Assembly: GCA_031275535.1 (NCBI GenBank)
Contig: JAISOR010000114.1
Span: 1-12,992, forward strand
Reading direction: 5' to 3'
DNA length: 12,992 nucleotides
DNA from: Treponema sp.
GTDB lineage: Bacteria; Spirochaetota; Spirochaetia; Treponematales; Breznakiellaceae
The notes beneath the pieces are model-generated. The model was not told the DNA's origin. It did no database searches and was given only the letters and a program-made list of their open reading frames with translations. Below, in pieces: positions 7,171 through 12,991 of this stretch; positions within the stretch are counted from its first letter, which is position 1; each line of letters opens with the position of its first letter. The translations under genes and the position numbers were made by a program.

Positions 7171-7509
7171 ATGGAACTGAAGATACGTAAAAACAAAGAT
7201 ATTTACATCATCGATATTCAGGGTGAGTTAGATCTATACAATTCATATAAACTCAAGGAACTTTTAATGAAGATGCTTGAGAAAAAAATAGAACGGTATA
7301 TAATTAATATGGAGGATGTTGAATATATCGACTCCAGCGGGATTGGGGCCTTGATTTATATTTCTTCGACCCTCAAAAAGATGAATCTTAGGCTGGCGAT
7401 TACAAACATCCACGGTTCGGTAAAAAAGGTAATTGAGTTGACGAAGCTGATGGGCTATTTCCCCATTGCGGCCACCTTGGATGAGGCAATTAAAAAAATG
7501 GAAGGATAA
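7171..7509 (+). CDS. STAS-domain anti-sigma factor antagonist (SpoIIAA/RsbV type)
   Basis: This 112-residue protein is a single STAS domain of typical SpoIIAA/RsbV length. It begins Met-Glu-Leu-Lys-Ile, has Gly-Glu-Leu-Asp at 18-21, and carries Asp54-Ser55-Ser56-Gly57-Ile-Gly. Ser55 aligns with the phosphorylated Ser58 of B. subtilis SpoIIAA. In partner-switching systems the unphosphorylated antagonist binds the kinase/anti-sigma protein and frees its target. The ATG has an AGGA ribosome site 5 bases upstream. A serine-kinase-like ATPase gene follows after about 13 bases, forming the expected pair. No sigma factor or PP2C phosphatase gene is adjacent, so the target and phosphatase lie elsewhere or the output is not a sigma factor. 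Codons are AT-rich compared with flanking genes. Confidence 0.9.
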   Translation: MELKIRKNKDIYIIDIQGELDLYNSYKLKELLMKMLEKKIERYIINMEDVEYIDSSGIGALIYISSTLKKMNLRLAITNIHGSVKKVIELTKLMGYFPIAATLDEAIKKMEG

Positions 7510-7522
7510 GGTTGGAAGGCTT

Positions 7523-8116
7523 ATGGATATGGAAAGTCAATTAGAAATCAAAATAGATGAATCTTCTCCCCTTTTTAGTAAAACCGGTATGCGATATAAA
7601 GAATTTCCCTCTGATTATCGCCGGATTCGGTATTATACCATGTTGATTGTCCAGTCTGCTCCGCCTAAAATTAAGGAATTTAACCTTTTGGAACAGCAAA
7701 TTTCCGAAATAATCAAGAATGCGATTAAACATGGGAATAAGAGCGATCCCGCCAAGAAAATCAGGGTTTGGTACAATTTTAGCGAAGATCTGGCCCGGGT
7801 AATTGTGGAGGATGAGGGAGAAGGGTTTAAGGACCTGGAAAATTGGAACGAATTTAACCGTAAAAGGCTGGAATGTATCTATAGTCAGAATTTTGAAGAG
7901 CTGGCGGACTATATTTCCTTCCGCACCATCGACAGCGACACCATTGACGGGGGAAACGCCCTGTTTGCCGCCCTGGAATATTGGAACGGCGGCTTTGTAT
8001 TTAATGAAAAACGGAATGCCGTGGCCATGAAAAAAATGTTCTTCCGGCGCTCCTTCACCACGGAAGAGGTCCTTTCGGAGATCATCCCCTGGGAAGTTGA
8101 TACCCCCCGGTACTAA
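7523..8116 (+). CDS. RsbW-like serine kinase (GHKL ATPase)
   Basis: The protein is about 197 residues. It has an N box Glu-Ile-Ile-Lys-Asn-Ala-Ile-Lys-His-Gly-Asn at 63-72 (catalytic-type E63, N66) and a G1 box Asp-Glu-Gly-Glu-Gly-Phe at 97-102. A later Asp-Gly-Gly-Asn-Ala-Leu near 142-147 may replace the G2 loop. This is the GHKL fold without a histidine-kinase dimerisation domain, as in RsbW/SpoIIAB. A charged insert (about 103-140) and a 25-residue tail make it longer than those proteins. It probably phosphorylates the STAS protein encoded just upstream. The start could be ATG 7523 or ATG 7529; the GGAAGG at 7514-7519 spaces better with 7529. An upstream ATG at 7466 overlaps the STAS gene and is unlikely. 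Confidence 0.8.
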   Translation: MDMESQLEIKIDESSPLFSKTGMRYKEFPSDYRRIRYYTMLIVQSAPPKIKEFNLLEQQISEIIKNAIKHGNKSDPAKKIRVWYNFSEDLARVIVEDEGEGFKDLENWNEFNRKRLECIYSQNFEELADYISFRTIDSDTIDGGNALFAALEYWNGGFVFNEKRNAVAMKKMFFRRSFTTEEVLSEIIPWEVDTPRY

Positions 8117-8172
8117 GGATCCGGGACCTGCCGGACTGCCCCGTTTCCGCCGAATCCCCGGCTTACAGCCGC

Positions 8173-9408
8173 CTAAACCTGCCCCGCGAGGAATGATGCG
8201 TCGGAGTCGGTAAAGGGTTTGCCGTAGATATACTCAAAGAGAAAGCGCATATCCTCGGGGACCACGTCAAGAAAACGGCAGCCAAAATACCCCATGGAGG
8301 TATCCTTATACCGCCGGACAATGCGGGCATTGGCGTTAATGGTCCGCTTGGGGGTAATAAGTTTGATCGATAACTCGCTCTCCGGGAGCAGGGCCGAAGA
8401 AAAGGCCGAATGCGGATACGCAAAAAGCAGCCCCGAGGCACTGATGTCCACCACTTTCCCCTCAAAGGGTTCGTTTTTGATACGCCCCGCGCTGAAATAC
8501 CCGTTAATCTTTAAGGAAAAGGCCAGGATCTTCGCAAATTGATACAAAGTATCTATCACCGGATAATCCAGGGCTTGGAGGCCGGGTTTATTGATCCAGA
8601 TATGGATATACCCAATGACATATTCCTGAAAAAGGATAGGAACCCAGAGATCCGAGAAAATACCGTTATCATATTTTGATTTGACAAACCGGATCGCCGC
8701 ATTATCCACAAAAGCCAGATCTACCCCGGTGCTTTCCAGATAGCGTTTAAGCATCTCATCGGTGACGATCCTCTTTCTCGGGTAGGGATCGGTCTGCGGT
8801 ATGGTCGCAGCCTGGGTTGCGGGCAGATAAATCGACTTTCCGGTCTCGGCCAGGATCCGTTCTTCCGTGGTGGAAGGTTTTACATCCTTAAAAATAACCA
8901 ATTTATATCCATTGGCGTATCCCTTAATCCAGGCGGCTAGTTGTTCTATCAGGCCGGTTAGATTTTTGGGATCCAGGTGGCGCATAAAATCGCCCATTTC
9001 ACCGGGCTCGAATTCGGATACCTTCGGAAACGCCAGGGAGTACCGGTCTCCCAGAAACATGAATTGGACCTGCAGGTCCGGCGGGGTGGTGACCCGTGAA
9101 TAGGACCTGTCCAGATTCTTATACAAAAACTCCGGCGCCTCCGCAACGATATGCGCATCCTTCACGGAGCTTATCTCTACGGAAAAGGTAAGAACCTGTC
9201 CCCGGTAGTCAAATATCAGATCGATTTTTTTTCTGGGTTTTAGGCCCACCACAGGGCGATCGGCTTTAAAAAAAAGCTCCCCCTTGGCCGGTTTTTCCAT
9301 CAAAAAAATATATTCCGTGCGGTTTTGCAAATACATAACCGGAATCTGTTCATCATACAAAACTTTGAGCAAAAAATCCTTTTCTATCCGTTTAATCGGT
9401 GTTGCCAT
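8173..9408 (-). CDS. PilZ-type c-di-GMP effector with inserted central domain
   Basis: In this 411-residue protein, residues 1-100 resemble the YcgR-type N-terminal beta domain. An Arg-Ser-Tyr-Ser-Arg motif at 101-105 matches PilZ RxxxR. The matching D-x-S-x-x-G motif (Asp-Ile-Ser-Ala-Ser-Gly) comes only at 321-326, followed by PilZ-like strands and Cys-Arg-Phe near 377-379. The intervening ~200 residues include a stretch near 228-305 that reads like a GAF fold. It may belong to a spirochete family with a GAF-like insert (possibly Pfam DUF1577; recalled, not checked). PilZ domains bind c-di-GMP and often modulate flagellar or envelope functions. No signal peptide or membrane helix is seen, so it should be cytoplasmic. 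The ATG at 9406-9408 is 11 bases after the upstream gene's stop, so the two form an operon. Confidence 0.72.
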   Translation of the reverse strand: MATPIKRIEKDFLLKVLYDEQIPVMYLQNRTEYIFLMEKPAKGELFFKADRPVVGLKPRKKIDLIFDYRGQVLTFSVEISSVKDAHIVAEAPEFLYKNLDRSYSRVTTPPDLQVQFMFLGDRYSLAFPKVSEFEPGEMGDFMRHLDPKNLTGLIEQLAAWIKGYANGYKLVIFKDVKPSTTEERILAETGKSIYLPATQAATIPQTDPYPRKRIVTDEMLKRYLESTGVDLAFVDNAAIRFVKSKYDNGIFSDLWVPILFQEYVIGYIHIWINKPGLQALDYPVIDTLYQFAKILAFSLKINGYFSAGRIKNEPFEGKVVDISASGLLFAYPHSAFSSALLPESELSIKLITPKRTINANARIVRRYKDTSMGYFGCRFLDVVPEDMRFLFEYIYGKPFTDSDASFLAGQV

Positions 9409-9419
9409 ATATCCGCATC

Positions 9420-9977
9420 CTAAAAGAACCTTTCATAGGGAGAAAAATCAAATTTATAGGCCTCTCCTCCTTGGGGTACACTCTGTGCCTCTTCTGCGAT
9501 AATATCTTCAAGCCGCCAGGCCTCTTCCTCCAATACGAGGTATAGTTCCCCGGAAATACTCTGCTCCCGGCCGATGAAGCGGAAAAGGAAGGAAGTGCTT
9601 CCGTCGGGCTCCTCCCTGCCGCCGCCCAGGCGGTATTGCCGCGGCTCAACAGGGCCAAGCTCCGTGAAGAGTTCCTCTAAAAGGCTCCTGTCCACCCCGG
9701 CCAATAACCCCGATTCAGGGTTTCCCGATAGGATGCCCCGCATAAGGTTCTGGGCGAACAGATAGGCTTCCCCGGAGGCTGTTCCCTGGCCCAATTCCCC
9801 GATAACCACATCCCGGGGATACCGGGGGCTTTCCCCCCGCTGGGGCCGTCTTAGGGCCTGGGGGATGACATCCCCGTAAAAATTTTCAGGCACCTCCTCC
9901 TGAGGGACAGCCGGTATGGGGGGCCAAATACAGGCCAGGATAATCAAAAGCCCCAGGGCCTTCCTGAGATTCACCAT
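9420..9977 (-). CDS. Small exported protein, possible lipoprotein, unknown function
   Basis: This 185-residue protein is not a family I recognise. It starts Met-Val-Asn-Leu-Arg-Lys, followed by a hydrophobic stretch (7-20) typical of a signal peptide. Ile-Leu-Ala-Cys at 13-16 would fit a loose spirochaetal lipobox with Cys16; a cleavage after Ala23 is an alternative. The mature part is acidic, with a Gly-Gly-Gly-Arg-Glu-Glu turn and a C-terminal half that looks like alternating strands. The frame is open upstream to 10313, but that part is low-complexity, runs through repeats and lacks a ribosome site. I therefore chose ATG 9975-9977. A -10 box ends 6 bases before this ATG, suggesting a leaderless transcript. 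It is co-transcribed with the PilZ gene, which suggests an envelope or motility link (inference). Confidence 0.7.
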   Translation of the reverse strand: MVNLRKALGLLIILACIWPPIPAVPQEEVPENFYGDVIPQALRRPQRGESPRYPRDVVIGELGQGTASGEAYLFAQNLMRGILSGNPESGLLAGVDRSLLEELFTELGPVEPRQYRLGGGREEPDGSTSFLFRFIGREQSISGELYLVLEEEAWRLEDIIAEEAQSVPQGGEAYKFDFSPYERFF

Positions 9978-9983
9978 GCTTGT

Positions 9984-10012
9984 ATTGTAATCCGCTAAGA
10001 AAGAAAGGTCAA
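9984..10012 (-). promoter_or_regulatory. Promoter of exported-protein/PilZ operon
   Basis: On the minus strand, TTGACC (10007-10012) is followed by a 17-base spacer and TACAAT (9984-9989). Six bases then separate it from ATG 9977, the same spacing as at hprK. A run of eight C (minus strand, 10014-10021) ends one base before the -35 box. Confidence 0.68.
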
Positions 10013-10013
10013 A

Positions 10014-10021
10014 GGGGGGGG
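10014..10021. repeat. G8 tract next to -35 box
   Basis: Eight guanines (C8 on the transcribed-gene strand) lie one base upstream of the -35 box of the exported-protein promoter. This mirrors the C9 tract next to TTGACA at 7042. Confidence 0.9.
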
Positions 10022-10028
10022 AGTAAGT

Positions 10029-10067
10029 GTGGAGAGTGGAGAGTGAAGAGTGAAGTGAAGTGAAGTG
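10029..10067 (+). repeat. Compound microsatellite: three heptamers then three pentamers
   Basis: Three heptamers, GTGGAGA twice and GTGAAGA once, occupy 10029-10049. Three GTGAA pentamers occupy 10050-10064, followed by a trailing GTG. The whole array is upstream of the exported-protein promoter. Length change by slippage is plausible; no coding role is seen. Confidence 0.85.
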
Positions 10068-10171
10068 GGTCGGGGGCGGCTTAACGAGAAAAGGCGGCGG
10101 GGGAAGAAAGCGTCGCGTAGGGCGGGGAAATCCGCCGATTGACAGCCGTATTATGCGGAGAGCCGCCTCTT

Positions 10172-10181
10172 CCCCCCCCCC
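10172..10181. repeat. C10 homopolymer tract
   Basis: Ten cytosines in a row lie 14 bases left of the palindromic element. This is the longest homopolymer I noticed in the window. No promoter is recognised beside it. Confidence 0.9.
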
Positions 10182-10195
10182 AATATAAGGAACGC

Positions 10196-10413
10196 CCGGG
10201 CAATTTTTTGGTATGTATCCGGGATACCCACAGAGAAATGCACCGGTACGGTGGAGAAAAACCTTGATGGGGTGGCGGATGAAAAGCCATAGGGGGGCCC
10301 CTTCGGGGGGCACCTATGGCTTTTCATCCGACAGGACCCCAAGTAATTTCCTCACCGTACCGGTGTGCTTTCATTTAGAGTATCCCGGATAAAGAGTAAA
10401 CGCTTTTGCCCGG
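10196..10413. mobile_element. ~218 bp palindromic, MITE-like element
   Basis: The two ends carry CCGGGCAA and its reverse complement TTGCCCGG. Each arm, about 100 bases, then contains TATCCGGGATA, a 14-15 base spacer, and the palindrome CACCGGTACGGTG in mirrored order. The left arm's two sites are at 10216-10226 and 10241-10253. At the centre is a perfect 18 bp stem (10276-10293 with 10313-10330) around a G/C-rich loop. No transposase frame fits inside and no target-site duplication is visible. The right arm recurs as a solo copy at 12664-12730. It could be a miniature inverted-repeat element or a structural/regulatory repeat. Confidence 0.65.
10344..10410 (-). repeat. 67 bp two-palindrome repeat, copy B
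   Basis: Read on the minus strand, this right arm of the palindromic element matches 12664-12730 at 63 of 67 positions by my alignment, with no gaps. Both internal palindromes are intact. Its GGCAAAAGCG end points at the HD-gene promoter, 20 bases from the -35 box. Confidence 0.85.
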
Positions 10414-10430
10414 TCTGTGCGTGCGTACTC

Positions 10431-10460
10431 TGGACACAGAATGCGGAGGACGGCTAGTAT
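10431..10460 (+). promoter_or_regulatory. Promoter of HD-hydrolase/ComFB operon
   Basis: TGGACA (10431-10436), an 18-base spacer and TAGTAT (10455-10460) precede ATG 10467 by exactly six bases. A GGAGGA at 10445-10450 lies 16 bases from this ATG, too far for normal use, so a leaderless transcript is favoured. Confidence 0.55.
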
Positions 10461-10466
10461 GTTTTT

Positions 10467-11750
10467 ATGGGGAATGATGTCTATGGGGCGCTTCGGGACG
10501 GTTTTACGGATCCCATACGGGATGTACTGTGGGGCCACATATATCTTACCCCTGCTTTGGCGGCCCTTACCAGATCGGCGCCTTTTATGCGCCTCTACCG
10601 GATCTTTCAGCTAGGGTCCGCCTATGCGGTATACCCCGGAGCCACCCATACCCGGGCGGCCCATTCTATAGGGGTGTACTATCTGGCCCGGAGGCTCCTT
10701 TTGTACCTTGCGGAACGGGGGGCCGATGCATGGCTTAGCCCTATCGGAAGCCGGTCCTTTCTCTGCGCCGCCCTGCTCCACGATCTGGGGCATTTTCCCT
10801 ATGCCCATTCATTAAAGGAACTGCCCCTTCAATCCCATGAGGAATTAACGGGCCGGGTTATTTTATCCGAACCCATTAAGGCCCTGGTGGCCGATGCGGG
10901 GGCGGATCCCTATTTTACCGCCGCCATTGTGGATACCAGGCTTCCCGGACAGCAGGAAAAGGAACTGCTTTTTTACCGGAAGCTGCTTTCGGGAACGCTG
11001 GATCCGGACAAGCTCGATTATTTAAACCGGGACGCCCGGTACTGCGGCGTTCCCTATGGCGCTCAGGACGTGGATTTTATCCTGAGCCGCCTATATCCCC
11101 ACCTTGAACGGGGGATAGATATTGATTCCCGGGGTACCCTCAGCGTGGAATCCGTTCTTTTTTCCAAGTATCTTATGTATCGCTCGGTTTATTGGCACCG
11201 TGCGGTCCGTTCCGCCACGGCGATGATCAAAAAGGCCCTGCTGGCGGGGCTTAGGGATGGGGTTATCGTTAAAGAGGAACTCTATAATCTGGATGACCAG
11301 GGTCTGTTCAGCCTTATGGCAGGCCGGTCCCATCCCCTTTTCCCCCTGGCCGGGCAGGTCAGAAACGGCCGTTTTTTTACCGTCCTTGCGGAATTCCCCT
11401 TTGATAAGGCCGTGTATGGGGGTTTGGAGGATATACAGAACCGTTTCCGGTACGAAGAAGCCCTGGGCGCGGAACTTTCCCATGCCCTGGGAACCCGGAT
11501 CCTTCCCGAGGAGCTTATTATTGATCTGCCCGAGCCGGTTTCCTTTGAGACCGGGTTTTTTATAGTCGACGAAAACCGTTATTTCCCGGAAAGCTCCGGC
11601 GTTTTTACTGAGGAGGCGGTGGAGGGGCTTGTAAAATCGCTGCGGATTGTACGGATCTTTGTGGATCCCCGGCATGAAAATAAATTAAAATCCTATGCGG
11701 GGCTTCAGGAGATATTGCATATACAGAAAAAATGGTTACATTTAATATAG
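10467..11750 (+). CDS. HD-domain phosphohydrolase, SAMHD1/YwfO-like
   Basis: This 427-residue protein opens with the family's Asp-Pro-Ile-Arg-Asp stretch (15-19) and Arg-Leu-Tyr-Arg-Ile-Phe-Gln-Leu-Gly (42-50). The metal-binding residues are present: His66 in Thr-Arg-Ala-Ala-His-Ser, His105-Asp106 in Leu-Leu-His-Asp-Leu-Gly-His, and Asp181 in Asp-Pro-Asp-Lys-Leu-Asp-Tyr. Tyr-Pro-Gly-Ala-Thr-His-Thr-Arg at 56-63 is also diagnostic. The family includes dNTP triphosphohydrolases such as SAMHD1, so a nucleotide-pool or defence role is possible; the true substrate is unknown. It is not HD-GYP. ATG 10467 is the first start after an in-frame TAG at 10455. The ComFB-like gene follows after 20 bases, so the two are probably co-transcribed. 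Confidence 0.88.
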   Translation: MGNDVYGALRDGFTDPIRDVLWGHIYLTPALAALTRSAPFMRLYRIFQLGSAYAVYPGATHTRAAHSIGVYYLARRLLLYLAERGADAWLSPIGSRSFLCAALLHDLGHFPYAHSLKELPLQSHEELTGRVILSEPIKALVADAGADPYFTAAIVDTRLPGQQEKELLFYRKLLSGTLDPDKLDYLNRDARYCGVPYGAQDVDFILSRLYPHLERGIDIDSRGTLSVESVLFSKYLMYRSVYWHRAVRSATAMIKKALLAGLRDGVIVKEELYNLDDQGLFSLMAGRSHPLFPLAGQVRNGRFFTVLAEFPFDKAVYGGLEDIQNRFRYEEALGAELSHALGTRILPEELIIDLPEPVSFETGFFIVDENRYFPESSGVFTEEAVEGLVKSLRIVRIFVDPRHENKLKSYAGLQEILHIQKKWLHLI

Positions 11751-11770
11751 GCAGGGGAGGCCGATTGATT

Positions 11771-12499
11771 ATGGAGATACACAACCTTACGGAGGACATT
11801 GTTTTTGCCACGGTGGCTGAGATTTGCGACGCTATTGAGCGGGGGGATAATCCCGATAATATCTGTACCTGCAACCAGTGTCGTACCGATACCGCTTGTT
11901 ATGTGCTTAACCATTCCATCCCCCATTATATTGTTTCTAACCGGGGGGTTGCCCGGGCCGAACAGGAAACCGAAACCATTGAACGGCAGCAGAAAGAGGC
12001 GGATACCATCGCATTGGTATATGAGGCGCTTAAACGGGTAAACCATAATCAGCGGCCCTTTTTTAGCCACCATGACAGGCGGAATAAAAGCGCTTCGGCT
12101 TCAGAAAACATTCCGGTTTTTAACATACCTACCATAGTGGGCCGCCTCTTTAATGGGCTCAATTTTGCGCCCATGTCGGATGTTAAGGTAGAACTGCACC
12201 GGGATGGGGATCTGGTGGTCATGAAGGACCAGAACTGGCAGAATCCCTATAGTCTGGTACAGAATATTGGGGGGACCTTTACCTTCTGGCCGGAACCCAT
12301 TCCCGCGGAATCGGCGGGGGTCCATAAGATCTTTGAATATTCCGTCCGGATCGAATCCCCCGGCTTTGAGGAACTGAGCCATATCTTTAGGATCCCCGTG
12401 ATCAGCGAAATACGAACCGCCGGTTCCTTTTCCCCGGAACGGACCTTTAAGCTGCCGGATCTGTATATGTTCCCCCCCGGGGAGGCCGAAGACGGCTAA
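11771..12499 (+). CDS. ComFB-family protein with C-terminal beta domain
   Basis: This 242-residue protein starts with a ComFB domain (1-60): Met-Glu-Ile-His-Asn-Leu-Thr-Glu-Asp-Ile-Val, the Cys32-x-Cys34-x2-Cys37 cluster, Asp40, Leu46-Asn47, and Pro51-x-Tyr53-x-Val55-Ser56 with Gly59. Recent work describes cyanobacterial ComFB proteins as cyclic-dinucleotide receptors, so c-di-GMP or c-di-AMP binding is a candidate function here. Despite the name, a competence role should not be assumed. Residues 61-110 form a charged helical linker. Residues 115-242 look like a beta-sandwich domain I cannot name. I chose ATG 11771, with GGGGAGG 10 bases upstream, over ATG 11732, which overlaps the HD gene. 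It follows the HD hydrolase gene after 20 bases. Confidence 0.8.
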   Translation: MEIHNLTEDIVFATVAEICDAIERGDNPDNICTCNQCRTDTACYVLNHSIPHYIVSNRGVARAEQETETIERQQKEADTIALVYEALKRVNHNQRPFFSHHDRRNKSASASENIPVFNIPTIVGRLFNGLNFAPMSDVKVELHRDGDLVVMKDQNWQNPYSLVQNIGGTFTFWPEPIPAESAGVHKIFEYSVRIESPGFEELSHIFRIPVISEIRTAGSFSPERTFKLPDLYMFPPGEAEDG

Positions 12500-12530
12500 G
12501 GCCGCCGGGCAAAAGGGTTCTTCATGTTAG

Positions 12531-12603
12531 TCGGAGGAGGGGGATTTGAACCCCCGACATCCAGCTCCCAAAGCTGGCGGTATAGCCACTAGCCTATCCT
12601 CCG
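12531..12603 (-). tRNA. tRNA-Pro (anticodon UGG)
   Basis: On the minus strand this 73-base sequence folds as a tRNA. It has a 7 bp acceptor stem starting C1-G72 as is usual for tRNA-Pro, and an anticodon stem CCAGC/GCTGG with loop TTTGGGA, giving UGG with G37. A five-base variable loop, a 5 bp all-G/C T stem with TTCAAAT loop, and discriminator A73 complete it. CCA is not encoded. A14, G15, G18, G19 and A21 are present, but the D stem has only two good pairs, with C12/A23 and T13/T22 mismatched. Its gene converges on the ComFB-like gene. Confidence 0.95.
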
Positions 12604-12616
12604 CCGATACCTCCCT

Positions 12617-12645
12617 ACTATAATCGTTCCTCTGTTTTACGTCAA
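12617..12645 (-). promoter_or_regulatory. Promoter of tRNA-Pro
   Basis: On the minus strand, TTGACG (12640-12645), a 17-base spacer and TATAGT (12617-12622) precede the tRNA 5' end by 13 bases. That places transcription start about 6 bases before the mature tRNA. Repeat copy C begins 18 bases upstream of the -35 box. Confidence 0.72.
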
Positions 12646-12663
12646 CTTAACGTTATGTGCCAA

Positions 12664-12730
12664 GGCAAAAGCGTTTACTCTCTATCCGGGATACTCTATA
12701 GGAAATCACACCGGTACGGTGAGGAAATTA
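12664..12730 (+). repeat. 67 bp two-palindrome repeat, solo copy C
   Basis: This copy is nearly identical to the reverse complement of 10344-10410. It carries TATCCGGGATA, a 15-base spacer and CACCGGTACGGTG. The central hairpin and second arm of the palindromic element are absent here. It lies between the tRNA-Pro promoter and the 3' end of the oxidoreductase gene. Confidence 0.85.
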
Positions 12731-12781
12731 CCGGGGGTATTCCGGATATACGCCCAAAAACGGCACGCGAAACATTACTCC

Positions 12782-12991
12782 CTACCTCCAGGGCCGGATT
12801 GATCTGAGGTATTCGATGACCCTCAGTCCGTCCAGGGCGCTGGATTGGGGCTCCCGGGCCGGATCCCGGACAAAGGCCGCCGCATCGGCCATCATGTTGG
12901 CAAAATACCCCGTGGGGCCGTTGAAGGTTTCCTCCGTTTTTTTAAGGGACCGGAATTGTTCGGCATAGGGGCTGGGGCCGCTTTCCCATAC
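12782..12991 (-). CDS. Gfo/Idh/MocA-family oxidoreductase, C-terminal fragment
   Basis: This frame enters from the right edge on the minus strand and ends at TAG (12782-12784), giving the last 69 residues. It ends with Ala-Leu-Asp-Gly-Leu-Arg-Val-Ile-Glu-Tyr-Leu-Arg-Ser, the closing helix seen in many NAD(P)-dependent Gfo/Idh/MocA dehydrogenases. Before it are Tyr-Phe-Ala-Asn-Met-Met and Ala-Ala-Ala-Phe-Val-Arg-Asp, typical of the preceding helix ('F...ir.G..p..s...dGl'). The NAD-binding domain is outside the window, so the substrate, probably a sugar or inositol-like compound, cannot be said. No obvious terminator follows; repeat copy C lies 51 bases beyond the stop. Confidence 0.7.
   Translation of the reverse strand, partial: VWESGPSPYAEQFRSLKKTEETFNGPTGYFANMMADAAAFVRDPAREPQSSALDGLRVIEYLRSIRPWR

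Larger units (their letters stand above)
9978..10466. other. 489-base non-coding region rich in repeats
   Basis: No credible gene is seen between the exported-protein start and the HD-gene start, which diverge from each other. From left to right it holds the leftward promoter, a G8 tract (10014-10021), heptamer/pentamer repeats (10029-10067), a C10 tract (10172-10181), a palindromic element (10196-10413) and the rightward HD-gene promoter. Open frames crossing it are compositional and change nothing. Confidence 0.8.

Noticed and set aside
10029..10067. CRISPR array
   Set aside because: The repeats are only 5-7 bases and contiguous, with no spacers. No CRISPR-like repeat-spacer pattern was seen anywhere in the window.
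9978..10313. Extension of the exported protein to an upstream ATG at 10313
   Set aside because: The added 112 residues cross repeats and part of the palindromic element, and would bury the signal peptide inside the protein. A promoter precedes ATG 9977.
10276..10330. 18 bp stem as an intrinsic terminator
   Set aside because: No gene ends here on either strand and no T-run follows. It is the centre of the palindromic element.
10445..10614. GGAGGA followed 8 bases later by ATG 10459 and a 51-codon frame
   Set aside because: The spacing is good, but the frame overlaps the HD gene out of phase and encodes nothing recognisable. A translated leader cannot be fully excluded.
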